Both the position numbers and the translations under genes were made by a program. Below are positions 1 through 12,546 of a stretch of DNA of 64,000 nt, in pieces. The notes under the pieces are model-generated. The model was not told the DNA's origin, did not search any database, and saw nothing but the letters and a program-made list of their open reading frames with translations. Positions within the stretch are counted from its first letter, which is position 1, and every line of letters starts with the position of its first letter. This DNA is from Clavelina lepadiformis (taxonomy: Eukaryota > Chordata > Ascidiacea > Aplousobranchia > Clavelinidae): assembly GCF_947623445.1 (NCBI RefSeq), contig NC_135240.1:13268001-13332000 (forward strand). The letters run 5' to 3'.

Positions 1-3000
1 TAACAGAGGATCGGCAGCGTACCCAACTTTTTTGTGATAGTAATAATAAAAAACGTCTGTCGCCATGGGTTGGATTTATGAACATGCTAAACAGGACAGA
101 CAGATTTATTGTTCATCAGGTAAGTTAAAAACTGGCTCTTTGGGTGATTGATATCTTGTTGTATATATGTGCAATTTTTGCAGTCAAAATTACATGGCAT
201 GTCTTGCGTTATTGTAATCATTTGAAACGATGTAGATTGATAACATTAGATTGTTATAATTATAAATCCAACATAGGAATTTAGTTGGTTAGCAGAGGAG
301 ATACGCCACTCAAAGGTTGGTGGGTGATGGGCTCTTTTGTGTGTCATTGTATGCGTGCAATAATAATATATTGAAGTTTAACATGCCAGCATGGGATTTT
401 TTACCAATAATTGAATGTGTTCGTAGGCAAGCAGAATTATTTCCAAGCTGGCTTGTTGGAGCAAAGAAAGAATGAGCTCTCATGATTTAACATATTACCT
501 GAACTGGATCAAGACACAACTTTCTAATGAGGTTGGTTGTTGCTTTTAATTTGTGGTTACCCTTTGTTGGAGTTTGGAAGTCAGTTAGCACTTTAATGAG
601 TGAATTTAGCTCTGAGTGATTTTTCTAAAACCATTAATATATTTACATTATATATATAGTTATTATTCAAACCACCACATTTACGAAGATGTTAGGTATT
701 CATCTACCAAGAGGTTATTTTGTTCTTCCAATAATTGTAAAAGTTTCTTCAACAGAATTTGATGAAATATGAACCAAATGAAGTCTTGTATAAACCAGAT
801 GAAAAGCTGCTGGTAAATGCAAGTGTGCCATGTAATTCAATATTAATTTGCAATGAACACTTTTTGCAAGCTTTTAGGGATAGCATAGTACTTTTCCTAT
901 ATTCAATTAAACACATTAGACTTTCAATGCAAACATGCATTTCCATTCACTTTTTGTGCATCTGACAGCTTGCTAGATTACCAAAGCTCTATCCAGATCA
1001 AACTGATCTGTGTAAATACGATTTTCATTCATGCTTTAAGCTTCGTTTGTCTGAGAATTTATGTTGTGCAATGTGTAAGTTGTAAGTCACGTTTAAAGAA
1101 ATGTATTGTCATCTTCCCTCAAATAATGCTTGGTTAACTCGAAGCAAAAGGTAACCGTCAAATTTCTTCAAGTTTTCCAAAGTTTTGCATTATCCAAATT
1201 TGGTTAAATTGGCAGGCAGTATTCAAGTTTTATGGTGGGCACTGCCCTATGGGTGATTTTGTTGACATGATGCATGTTTTTTTGAATAAATTTGTATTGG
1301 GTTGTTCATGGTGTCAGCAAAAGCACTCTAAACTAACTGAGATTTAGGTTGACATGAGTTGTTTACAAGGAATTTGGTAGGCATTTTGTCTAAGTACTTC
1401 TGTTATGCCAAGTTGAATTGAGTTAACCAGCTTTCACTGTATACATAATAATTTTTTAATGCTTTTTAGGCCAAGAAAGCTATTTACAGTATTGTTATTT
1501 GTTAAAATCAGGGCTTTGATGACGTGACCACTCATAACCGAACTATTAGAGGCTAGACTAGTTAACTTAAAATGTACAGTATTTCAATCTACACCTTTTT
1601 ATTGTTTTCAACTGAAAATAGAATGTGAATATGCCAAGGGAGACCATGGCACTTATGGCATCAGAGGTAAACCAAGCACCCAGCTTTTATAACAAAATAA
1701 GTTGATTTAGCAACAGTTGTGATTATTACTAACTGCTTTGTAGAATTTGCCTCTTCACTATAAAGTTTATTCATGATCTTTTTGATTTGGAAATTGTTCT
1801 AGAAATAATGTTGCAGTTGTGTATAATTTTGTTTGGGTTATTAACTATATTGTACTGCATGGGTTTGTTAGACTTGTTAATCAGCACCAACAAAATTTGT
1901 TGTTGTAAAATCAAATCAATTGTACCTAATCATTTGATGATGTTGATGTGATTTGACTAGGAATCTATTGCATGGCAGTGGATGACAAAACATTGTACAA
2001 TATTCAGTTAGTATAGAATAGTACAGTACCGGGTGTTTGATTATTGTCAGTTTTGTTATGTCAGAATTCGTTTATTTGATCGATTTTGAAAAATTTGTTT
2101 AAAAAACCAATAACCAAACTTGTCATTATTAAAGCAATTAAAAGCTTTAATATTCAGTTAGTATAATATTTGATTACTGTCCTTGAAGAATTGCAATATA
2201 GTACTGTATCTACAATTTCTACATCCCGTAATATTTTGAGCATTTCATGACATATAATTGTTTATGTATAACAATATAATATATATGTTTATATGAGAGA
2301 TAATTATAACTCGTATAATTGGATTGTTACAGTTTTAGACTGTAGGGTAAAGTATATATGGTATGTATATACCAGTAACCGGTTGGTAGATGTAGTAGTT
2401 TTATGTTTTCTTTAGTAAATTTATTTTGAATGGGTTTATGCATGCACTATGTTTTACAAAGTAAAAATAAAAACTTCAGATGGAGAGTTAATTGTGAAGC
2501 CATCGTACTATATCATCTGTCTTTGATGTTCTTCACCTTTGACTTTTTATTAACAATCAAATCAATTAGGTGACTGACTTCGTACAAAGTATTCTATCTT
2601 GCCTGCAAATGATGCTTCGCGTAAAGGAATATCGTGAGGCATTTTTTAATATGGATGGAATGACCAGGTTTGTGATATGTCCTTTTAAGTCAGGTTATTG
2701 GTAATGTTATAATTCATTGCTTCACAGAATGTGTTTGATGAACAGTGATTTGTTTTTCCTGTTATAGGTAACTCCCATTTAATACATTTCAACCCAAATC
2801 AATGATATGTTTTGCAGGCAACAATCTGTGGCTTTTTTTGCACTCTTTGTATTTTATTAACTTTTATGTACTTTCAAAGCTTGCAATCCTTGTTGTACAC
2901 CAAGTGTGGATTTCAACTGCAATATCAGACTATTTTCTGCATTTGGTTGATAACCTTTAGCCCTGAGCTATGCGACAGAATGGTGCAATACAACTCTGTC

Positions 3001-4260
3001 CCAGTGCTTGCTGATATTCTTGCTGAAGCAGCAAAGGAAAAAGTGACGAGGATAATTTTAGGAACTTTCAGAGTGAGTATTTATTTCTGTGTTGAAATAA
3101 TTTGTTGGCGTTGGGCGTAATCTGCATTACTATTGTTATAGAATCTCATTGACAAACCAGTTGAAAATGATACAGTAAAAGTGTTTTCACAAGCTATGAT
3201 TCATTTTAAAGTTCTGAAACAATTGGAAATTTTAGAGGTAAGGAATAGTTGTAGTTATTAATAGAATAAACTTTGTTAGAAACATTTGCCAGTAGTTTAG
3301 GAGTGATAGCGTTTTAATGGGATGATCTAGATGACATAAAAATATGTTTAACTTTCTAACTGATTTAGGGCAAGCAATTTGCAGATGAAGACATCACAAA
3401 TGATGTGGAATTTTTAACTGAACATCTCAGCAATTGCTTGCAAGATCTTAGGTATAGTTGATATGCTTTTTGTTGGGCAACCTTGCTGACATGATCGTTG
3501 ATGTAAGTTTGTTTTTTCTGAAATTGAAACCATTATATTGAATTTTTGTAGCTCATTTGATGAATATGTATCAGAGGTTAAATCAAGAAGACTCGAATGG
3601 AGCCCTGTTCATAAATCAGAAAAGTTTTGGAGAGAAAATGCTGCTAGACTCAATGAAAAGAATTACGAGCTTTTGAAGTAATATGAACCTAAAAAGCTCT
3701 TGTGTTTCTAATAGCTGGAAATTACTGATTTAAATATGTGTGGTATTAAATAGAATCTTAACAAGTCTCATGGAAACGTCTCAGGATCCCGACATACTTG
3801 CTGTAGCCACGCATGACATCGGTGAATATGTGCGTCATTATCCAAGGGGCAAAAAGTCAGTTTTTTTTGTTTTTTTTCGGTTGCTGGCGCTGCCTAACCG
3901 CCACCAGTTGTTTTTCATCAAAGCAATGTGTGTGCTAGGTTTTTCAGAACGATCAACTCCATTTTATTTTTAGGGTGATTGATCAATTAGGGCTGAAGCA
4001 GCTTGTTATGCAGTTGCTTGCTCATGAAAATGCACAGGTGAAATATTGTGCGCTTATCGCCGTACAAAAACTCATGGTCCACAACTGGTAAGTCGTGTTT
4101 TAAGTATTAAGTTTGGTAACTTGATATACAGTTTGTTGTAAAACGGCAGGCCTTGCATTATTTACTTTGCTCTATCTATCTATTTATTTATTTTAATCTT
4201 TCTTAACAAATTTTTAATATTTACAGGGAATACCTTGGAAAGCAGCTTACCAGCGGTTAA
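1..4260 (+). CDS. ATP6V1H: V-type proton ATPase subunit H, 3' part
   Basis: Subunit H of the cytosolic V1 sector of the vacuolar proton pump; in the family it is needed for ATP-driven proton transport and bridges V1 to V0. Eleven exons are visible: 1-119, 427-531, 1622-1666, 2570-2667, 2880-3072, 3142-3237, 3369-3451, 3552-3677, 3754-3855, 3974-4087 and 4227-4260. They join in frame into about 370 residues, matching roughly residue 103 to the end of the ~480-residue animal protein. Diagnostic stretches include [33 protein letters not shown] and the C-terminal HNWEYLGKQL. The first exon is already open at base 1, so the N-terminus lies outside the window. The 45-nt exon at 1622 replaces a longer, poorly conserved loop of vertebrate proteins, and its donor neighbour at 531 is a weak GTTGGT. 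The protein ends TSG before TAA. Family assignment is near certain. Confidence 0.97.
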
Positions 4261-4547
4261 TGTTCATTATTCCGTTTTCTTGATTCTTTTTGTATACATA
4301 GATTGGTATAATCAGTCTGTTTTGTGCTCGATCAATGCGAAATTGCGTTGTGCGATGTCCCTAAAGTAACGTTGCAGTTTGAATTTTCATAACGTTTTCC
4401 CCATTGTGATGAGACAAGGTTTTAAGTCTAAATTTAGAGTCAGGACACTACTAATGTCATTGTATTTTAGTTAAAATCAGTTACGATATGAAGTTTGTCC
4501 TGGTTGCTTGCTTACTTAAACGAATGTTTTGATTGTTGTTTCGTCAG

Positions 4548-4668
4548 CGCCTTTAGTGCAATATTAAAGAAGTATTATGCTCTTTGCTTTTCTGAAGATT
4601 TCATTAGAGAACATAGTGCTAGAAGACAAAAGTCACTGCAAGAAGCACTTGCAAATGTCATACTATAA
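4548..4668 (+). other. candidate terminal exon of unknown gene
   Basis: Downstream of the ATP6V1H stop an acceptor-like TTTCGTCAG is followed by an open frame of 39 codons ending in TAA, with a protein-like lysine, arginine and glutamate-rich helical composition (it ends QKSLQEALANVIL). The phase would fit the ATP6V1H donor at 4087, but that splice would replace the conserved Trp-Glu-Tyr-Leu end with an unrelated tail. It could be an alternative last exon, the last exon of another + strand gene, or chance. I do not recognise the peptide. Confidence 0.3.
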
Positions 4669-4745
4669 AAAAACGAATTCGTAATTGACAGCAAATTGGT
4701 CCGATTTAGAATGTCTCTAATCAACATCTTAGAATGTCATTGGCA

Positions 4746-4751
4746 AATAAA
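4746..4751 (+). terminator. AATAAA polyadenylation signal
   Basis: A canonical AATAAA lies 486 bp past the ATP6V1H stop and 78 bp past the exon-like ORF at 4548-4668. It is the first canonical signal on this strand after the gene, so it may serve either. Confidence 0.45.
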
Positions 4752-5373
4752 ACGAATGAGTTTAATTCTTCTTACACAGAACTTTATAAGTTACTTCAAT
4801 TTGTGTTTTTGTATACGCGGACACCCACGCCTTCGAAAATTTTCTTTTTATGTAGGCTACATCTACTGCGCCCCACGCACAAAAACTGTGCGCTAATTAC
4901 AAGATTTTTTGACGTTTTTCCTATTATTTCTCTTAAGTAGTTGCGACTTCGACGAAAAACGTCTCATTTTTCAATACTACCGATGTAATGTTTAGGCGTG
5001 GAGCAAAATCCATGCCAAAACATGTTTTTAACATCGGGATGTTATTCTGAAAGGTGAGGGCAACCCGTAATTAGTCTACAAACAAAGTAATTATATCAAA
5101 CATGAGAATTAGCTTATACTTTCTTTGTGATTTGTCAAATCTCTTAATGAAAAGCTTTGGGTATAGATAAACGCAAGCAATATTGTTACGTTTTAGGAAC
5201 AGGTGACACAAACTGTTATTGTAGAGCATACGAGTGCAGTAGATATGCGAAAGATGTCAATCTGTGAGGTACATCAATAAGATTTAATTAACAATAAGAT
5301 TTGCAAGAGTTTAAAGTTAATAACGCAGGAAATATTTAACTATAATTTAGGTCTTCAATATCGTAAAAAGTAC

Positions 5374-5601
5374 TCATTTATATGATAGATTCGATCTTTT
5401 TTCGTTATCGTTGTTGGGTATGACAAAAGGTCGATAAATGTCAGGGTTCTTGGCAACCGTCAAGTCGCAAGCTCCTTGATATTCTATGAAAGTTCTAAAG
5501 TCGGAAGAAAAGTTCAAAAATGGGATAAACCTGCGGTAAATTTCACTCGGGTGAACAACGTTAGTTAATTCCCTTGTAAGTTTAGTTACTGAATGCAACA
5601 A
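5374..5601 (-). other. possible orphan exon / short ORF
   Basis: Minus-strand frame of about 75 codons ending in TGA, with a balanced aromatic and charged composition (for example IYRRFIPFLNF and NPDIYRPFVIPNN) unlike the low-complexity ORFs around it. There is no clear ATG start; an acceptor-like TTGTTGCATTCAG sits at its beginning, so if real it would be a last exon. I do not recognise it, and no partner exon was found upstream on this strand. Confidence 0.2.
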
Positions 5602-6588
5602 AAGCTATATCCTGCTGTTTAACCGTTGTCGAATTTAAAAGGTTTTAAACGTGAATGAACTTCCAACGCCTTTTGTATAGGTATGTTAATTAATTGCGCA
5701 ACTTGCTTAATTTTGTTGGAATTTGTATAGCCCATTACTATTATAACTTATGCTGTTGTAAATGCCAATTCAAAGTCCATAAGGCTAAAATATTGGGAAT
5801 AGCAATCATTTCATGTTTCGACTAAAACACGGTGGGGTCGAAAAAATCGAGTCAGTTGTTATTAGCATGCGCTAATGAACATAACGAATATTTAAAATAT
5901 TTATGTTATATCTTGAATCGTATATCAGTTTGGATTTTTCGATGTAGATCAATGTTACTCAATCTTTGTCAACATAAGAGGTGCCTCCTTACAAGGGTAA
6001 CCTGATAGTCCTAATGTAGTTGCCAGAGTGAAATAAAAAGACACTAAATATAACAACGTAAAGAAAACCAGGGATTGGTTTATGAGAGGTCAAGTATGTA
6101 TTATAATTCGTATGGTGGCAATAAAGCTCTTCTTACATCGAACTCGCTTTAAAGTAAATCACATCAAGCAAAATTTTTGATTTTTTTCTTTTTGAACCAT
6201 TCGCAGTAATTAAAGAAAATTCATCGCCAACCATCTAGGCTACTCAGTTAATTGAATACAGTTACTAAAGCCTATTCCGAAATTGAACTCTTTACTTGAT
6301 AGCATTGGCTCAAAATGTTTTTCTCATGGGATAAACTTGAAACGTCTGTGTATATTTACAAAAAAGAGACAACAGTTACTTTAGAAGTATTAAATTGCAG
6401 ATAAATTTGTTGAAATGCTGACATTGAAAAAAATTTTGTTTCTTTTTATTGATTTACATAGGTTATATTATTACTTGTTTTTGCATGAAACAATCCGTAA
6501 ATATTGTCATAACGTATATAGTAGTTTTGATGAATTTAGAATTGTTGCTCATTTCAGATGCAGTGAAAGGCAACGCAGCAGTGGTGTT

Positions 6589-7988
6589 ATGGATTTAGAA
6601 AAATCTGCATCCATTTTAAAAAAGCAGGGAATGAGCACAACAAATTATTTAAATTTCTCCACTTTCAACTCGTCGTTACTTAACGACACTTCGCCAAACA
6701 TTTTCTTCCTAAGTAATTCATGGATTGCGTTTGAAGTTATCTCTCTTATTTTGTGGACACTGACGGCTTATTTGCTGTTAGCATCGGTGATGTTTCTTTT
6801 GCGAAAGCATAAGCAAAGATTCCAAAGCATTCCTTTATCGCAGGTAGATGTTGGCACAAGCAGTACCGGGTCAAGAATACAAAACGAAACGCAACCAGCC
6901 CAAAAAGAGAGCTCCAACGACATTCAGTTAACATACACTTCGACTAAGTTCAATAGAAAGTTATCGCAATGTTGCACAAAAGCAAAAGAAAAGCAAGAAG
7001 CACCAGGATCTAAAATTGACTTAAGGTATTGTACTGCAGAGATACACGAGGCTAGTCATTTTGAATAAAGGCCGTTAGGTATCCCCGATCAGAAGAAAAA
7101 GAATACTGTTAAAACTAAAGGCTTGCTAGCAGATATTTCACTGGTCATCTCGAGTTTGTTCACATTTCTGTACTCTAATCTAAATCTAGCTGAGCTACAC
7201 CATGAGGGGTCTGATCTCGTTTGTTTAGTGACCTTTCAATGCACTGTCATATTTTATGCTGTTGCAATTGCAGCCATGTATACCGTGCTTTGGATTCGGC
7301 AAAGACGCTTATATACAACTCCTGGACTAAAACATTTAACCACTGCTACTTTGAAGCAAATTAGTGCAGCAACTATTACTATTACTATTTTGTCGGCATT
7401 GGTCAGCATAGTAATCCTTAATCTTTCAGCATATGGGGTGAGTACGCCAACAGGTTGTTTTCGTATCACCAAGAATATATCTCGATTGGTGCGTGTGACA
7501 ATTTTACCTTTTCTGGGTGTTGTACAACAGGTAAATCTGTCAAAGTATTTAAAGTATTAGAACTAAATTAATGTACAAGTTGCAGTTTTGCAAAACTTGG
7601 TTTTGTATGATAACTTTTCAAGTAAAACAAGAAATATTCTATATATTTTTAGTAGGCTATTTATTGTGCTCCTGCATTATTATACAAGGCACTTTTGCTG
7701 GGCTTGGTCTTATATCCGTTAAAGAAACAAACATCGAAGTCAAATGGTTCGGCAACTGGATGTAAAAAGGAAGCGGAAATTCGTCAGTTGATGAGGAGAC
7801 TAGCGATATGTACAAGCATCTGCGTCGTATCGGACATAACCGTGATTGTCTTCTTGGCTACATTTTCAGGAAAAGAAAGCTCTGGCATCATCGGCAAGTT
7901 GATAACGAGCCCAAGCCTGCTCATCAATATGATCTGCCTTACATTGACATTTGCCAATTGGAAGAAGCGTTTATATCCTTTTAAATAA
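6589..7988 (+). CDS. orphan seven-transmembrane receptor (GPCR-like)
   Basis: Three exons, 6589-6843, 7093-7530 and 7656-7988, join in frame (CAG/GTAGAT donor; GATCAG and TTTAGTAG acceptors) to give 341 residues. The N-terminus carries N-glycosylation sequons (NFS, NSS, NDT). Seven hydrophobic segments follow: TM1 about 45-70, a basic first loop (RKHKQRFQSIPLSQKKK), TM2, a Cys at the start of TM3 and another in the second extracellular loop (the usual disulphide pair), TM3 ending WIRQRRLY, TM4, TM5 (CAPALLYKALLLGLVLYP), TM6, and TM7 ending in NWKKRLYPF just before the stop. There is no DRY or NPxxY motif, so it is a divergent receptor whose ligand and class I cannot name. An in-frame TAA at 7066 falls inside the first intron. 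The start could instead be the ATG at 6631, or an in-frame upstream ATG at 6415 that I consider less likely. Confidence 0.72.
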
Positions 7989-8199
7989 TATCAGAAAACT
8001 TGTCACTTAAGTATTCGCTATTTTCTGTCGAATGAAAGTAATATTGTGAACTGATTATAGTGTAAACAGTCAAAAAATATATTGGATCTACACTCCATTC
8101 CAACTGTAAAATTAAAACTTTCTTCAGTCAAGAGATAAACGTCACTTCAAAACGCTATTAGTTTATATTAAAAAACAGCTATATACAGTAGCTTAACGC

Positions 8200-8205
8200 A
8201 ATAAA
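8200..8205 (+). terminator. AATAAA polyadenylation signal
   Basis: Canonical signal 212 bp past the stop of the 7TM receptor, on the same strand, in AT-rich 3' sequence. Confidence 0.5.
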
Positions 8206-8708
8206 TGAAATTAAAAGCAAAGACGTTGAAGCAACTGAATGGTCGAAACTCAATTCAAACAATAAGAAGTACATGCACAGTGGTATAGTATACAGACAAA
8301 ACAGCACTTTCGTGGAGTCATGCATTACATACATTCTGCCAACGATTTGCATCAAAGATTTTCAAACATACCATGACAAACAGGCTTGGACTTTGCAAAA
8401 AAACTTTCCTTTTCAAAAGACACTAACTTCATTGGTTGCGTCGAGAAAAAGTTTTGTGCAAAACATCGTATATATTTTTTTCCTTCTAATAAAAAAAATA
8501 ATCCACATACGCTGATACAAGAGTGAAGGTGTCGTGATTAACTGCAACAACTGAAACGTCGCACGAGTCAAAACGAAATGGAGCTGCAACCCAATGCAAA
8601 CCTGCAGACTGCAGTCAGTTACAAACTCCCCATCGCGTAACACGAAAAGTACAGGGACCTACTCCAGCTTATTAACTTATAGATTTCAATCGATTTAGGA
8701 AAGAAGTG

Positions 8709-11002
8709 TCACTGGTTTTTTAACCGCGACGAAACTCCTGCAAAACTTGTTGAACTTGTGTCCATAGATTTTCTTTCAAACATCGATACTGCGGTCAAAC
8801 TGCTCATACTGCTGGAAGCGTCAAGTGTAGTTGTTAAACAAACACTATTTCTGTTACTTATAACTTGACTTCCACAATGAGGCTTTCTCGTCTCAACAAG
8901 CTTGTTGCTGTTGTTTTGGTTACCGTATGTTCTCCCACTTCCGACAGGTGGAAAATCGGATGTTGGACCCACACTTTTGTGGCAGTCTGGACAAAGTGTA
9001 AGCAGAATTGGACAGATTATAACTATGATGATGCCGATCATAGTGATATGATTTTCGGTCATTTCCTTGTTATCGATCTTGTCATTGTCTGATGAAACCC
9101 TTCCCGTTTGGTTGGGTTTCAAAATATTTGTGAGCATCTGGCAAGAACGGTTTCTTTCATCCGATTCAAGTGTATTTGTAGAAATACAACAATTTCTTAA
9201 AAGTACGTCAGCGTTAGCAGCCGGTTTGCCAATATCATACTTTATGTCCGCGCACGGCATTATTATTGACCAATAAATGCTCATTTTGTTTTCTGTACAG
9301 TTTTGTGAAGCGGGACAGTTCGTAGATCGTAAATAACTCTGTTTATGAAACAAATCAGCAACATGCATTATGTACTGCAAGGTGTTGTCCGATAATGGGC
9401 AAATACATTGCCAAGGGTTGTCTTCTGCACTCAAAACTCTAATTGCTTTGCTGTTTGCCACTCCAGTTCTTTCAGCTTTACCTTTTGTATTCGATGACGC
9501 TTTTTCGGTAGTATTTAAGTTTTCCATAAAATTGTTAAAGTGGTTCAACTTCTTCAGAAAATTTTTTTTACTTGCTGTAAGCGCAGTTTCATGTGAGCAA
9601 ATGTCCTGGTAGGGGTAAGATTCTATCCGGATCCATTCTTTACGAGGATATTTCAGACAATTTTTGTGAAGGGTAATAATAATATTGCCTGCAAAATGTA
9701 GAGGTAGGAACGCATCTTTGTGAATCTCTTCAATAGCATTGCTAGATAAATCCAAAGATGTCAAGGATTCCAAACCGGCAAGGGTGCGTCTTTTGATAAA
9801 TTCCAATTCGTTGTTTTCAAGAGAGAGAGTTTTAAGATTTGGTAATCTCTGAAATAGACAGCTTGGCAAAGCTTGAATTTTGTTGAAGGATAAATTCAGT
9901 TCTTTTAACTTCGTCAAGCCTGTAAAGAATAAATTTGACCAATAATGAATTTGCAACAACTTATTTACTGTTGTTTGGAATTAATGATGTTATATTGCTA
10001 TATACTCGTAGCATATAGCTATATATAGGATATGACACGAAATCCTCTTTCCATGCTTTTTATGCTTTATAATTTGTTTTTATGGGTAAAAACAGATAAA
10101 TTAACCAGTAACACGGTCCTGACCTTTTATCGCATGTATTCTGGCAATTACAAGCTATTTTACAAACGACGTGGATAAAAAATTATTGCATATTCGTAAT
10201 GTTATAATAAATATTATAATATATGAGGTATAACCTAAAACACAATTATTATACATATCGCTATACTGATAGCTAATATTTCATTTTTTCCAAATCTAAA
10301 TATGGAAGATATAAGCGATAAAAAGTTACACGCAGTTAATCCTTTACTTGTAAATGCTCTTCTGGAGACATAAGAAATGACATTATGCTCAAGGTGAAGA
10401 CTCTTCAAATGTTGCAGGTCAGCAAAAGCATCACTTTGAATAATAGCGATTTTTTGGTACCAAAGTCTCAAATCGGTGACATTTTCTGGAATACTCCATT
10501 GCATTTTGGCATTTTTTATAACAGCAATTTCGTAGTAAAGAAAGGTGGATTTTATTTTCTTCAATGTTTGGGTATCGGAGTCTAGCCACAATGAGGAGGG
10601 CCGACATTCGTAAATATTGTGTTGGTCATAGAATGAAACGCTGAGCTTGCAAAATTTTTCAAACTGGGGCAAAACAAAAACAGTTTGATTAATCGAATGT
10701 ATCCACCCGTCCATGTTTTCCGTTTCCGATTTACTTGCCGTACTATGAGAACGTTTTACTCTACTCATCTTTCCGTATTTACCAAAGCGAAACGTTGATT
10801 TTGTGAAATCTCCTTCACGTCCATTGGGCAGGCCTAGTGTAGAAGCTGCAGTTACGTCCAATGTGTACATTTTTGTTAATATCAATAGAAAAACAAAATA
10901 GTTTCCATAAAGTATTGCCATTCCTACACAAGCTGTTTTGTTTGTCATTTTGTAAGCTGCACACGCACAATATCCACCAGCGTCTGTTATAGACGTTATC
11001 AT
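8709..11002 (-). CDS. leucine-rich-repeat single-pass membrane protein
   Basis: Two exons on the minus strand, 11002-10348 and 9919-8709, join through a phase-1 intron (ACAA/GTAAAG to TTTACAG) and give 621 residues if the first ATG is used. A hydrophobic stretch near residues 26-45 (ILYGNYFVFLLILTKMY) acts as signal peptide or anchor. About four LRRs follow, with LxxLxLxxN cores (LKSLHLEHNVI, LKELNLSFNKI, LKTLSLENNEL, LTSLDLSSNAI). An LRRCT-like cysteine cap begins DNPWQCICP, followed by a transmembrane helix (MIGIIIVIICPILLTLC) and a Ser/Thr-rich tail of about 110 residues without a TIR or other known domain. Between the last LRR and the cap lies an unusual insertion of about 80 residues. 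The overall plan is that of LRR cell-surface adhesion or signalling receptors; the ligand is unknown. Later ATGs in exon 1 could be the true start. Confidence 0.8.
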
Positions 11003-12510
11003 TTATTAACACAGCACATCCACAGTATTCTGTATAGAAAAAAGGTCAATCCTAAAAAACTTAATTGGTGCTATTTATAATTTGCTGTATAGATAAATAT
11101 TGCCTTTAAAATAGTTATATATTTTGTTTCCTGGAACATTCACACGTATCAAAGACAGGTACAAAAAATAGTTTATACAAAATGGCCTACAAACGTTAAA
11201 TAGCGAACAACTACCATACTCTACCATTCATATAGCATGTAATGATACCTGCATAAATTCATGTTAAAACTTTTTCAAGTTCCATTATCATTGAATTATT
11301 TACCAAATTTCATGTCCTTTAGTCGTGATACGTGTTTATTGGATTTAGTGGGATTTGTAACAAAATTTCCGCCTGAACTCATGCTATTGATTTTTTACAA
11401 CCGCGTTCAGTTTGTTCAATTATATAGTGCACTTCATTTCTAAAGACTGTTACGCGCTTGTCACTTTGTTATGACGTTACTGCATTACTGCACCTTTCCA
11501 TATTTTCAAGTTGACAATCTGCTGTCAATCCATCGCCCTGCTTCTTTTCTAATGAAATAAAAATGTTCAAGCCTTATTTTTGCTCATATACGAGTGCATT
11601 GCCTTATAAATGTTAATTGCTGCAGACACGCTTATTGAAGCGATTTAGTCCGCGAAATCGAATCGAAAATATATAAACGTTATTCGGTAGATTCGCCTTT
11701 GAGAAAAAAATTTGTTTATGTATACTTAACGCAAATCTTATCTATGAAGACAGGCCTACTGTTGGGAAATATCGGACCAAAGCTTTATTATAATTTGAAG
11801 CCCAATTGTTCAAAAATATTTCTATTCACACATCTGACATAAACACTTATATATACTCGTCACTTGTAATGAATAACTTATATATAACATAAAAAAAACA
11901 ACAAAAGCGTAGCAAGCTACTTGCTTAACCATTCCCGCGCATTAAAATAAAGAAATACAGTAAGTTAATTGTTTTACTCTAAAGATTAAGTGAAGAATAT
12001 TTTCGTAAAGTTATCCATTTTGAAGGAAAGCGTTGCGTGTATTTGAAAATAGAAGCTCAAAAATATACAAACTATTTAATGTTATTCTCTCACGGGAGCT
12101 AAGTTTGTTAAATAAACTAGCTGAAAACCCGGATTAATTAGGCTACGTTAAAAGTCATACCCATACAAGTAAAATGTATACCTTTCTGTCAGCCACTCAT
12201 TACAAAGTTAACAAACTCTTTCACATGGTGATATATTGTTTTCCAAAAAGTGAAAAAGTAAAAAGTTTCGTCTAAAAATTTTTGAGCATCTATTTTCTAT
12301 AAGCATTCATTTTTATTTAAGAAACGGGTTTTTGTTATTCTTAAGTTGTCGAAAGATCAGTCAAAAGCATATATTGTTCAGAAAGGGTCTAGCTTTCCCT
12401 GGATAGATTCTTCGCTTTTCAAGGTTGAAAAGAGTATCAAACATTTATTGAATCATTTAAACCGTGCTGGAAATCACTTCGTTTTACAGCTTTCTGCAAT
12501 ACTTCAGCCA

Positions 12511-12546
12511 AACATAACCCAACATAACCCAACATAATATAACCCA
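12511..12546. repeat. short decamer tandem repeat
   Basis: The unit AACATAACCC occurs twice in a row, followed by a third degenerate unit AACATAATATAACCC. It is a small microsatellite-like tract with no gene nearby. Confidence 0.8.

Larger units (their letters stand above)
4669..6588. other. intergenic region without recognised gene
   Basis: AT-rich sequence between ATP6V1H and the 7TM receptor. The only item that looks at all protein-like is the antisense ORF at 5374-5601. An acceptor-like TTGCTCATTTCAG ends at 6556, just before the likely receptor start, and could be the 5' splice or trans-splice acceptor of that gene. Confidence 0.5.

Noticed and set aside
759-965. Plus-strand 68-codon ORF in the ATP6V1H region.
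   Set aside because: It lies within an intron, has no splice signals in a fitting phase, and its translation shows no similarity to subunit H.
2260-2300. AT-rich tract with TATATA runs as a possible promoter or microsatellite.
   Set aside because: It is in an ATP6V1H intron; the tract is short and ordinary for this base composition.
7066-7068. In-frame TAA between the first two coding segments of the 7TM receptor, suggesting a pseudogene.
   Set aside because: A phase-0 intron 6844-7092 with a CAG/GTAGAT donor and GATCAG acceptor removes it and gives a receptor-like first intracellular loop.
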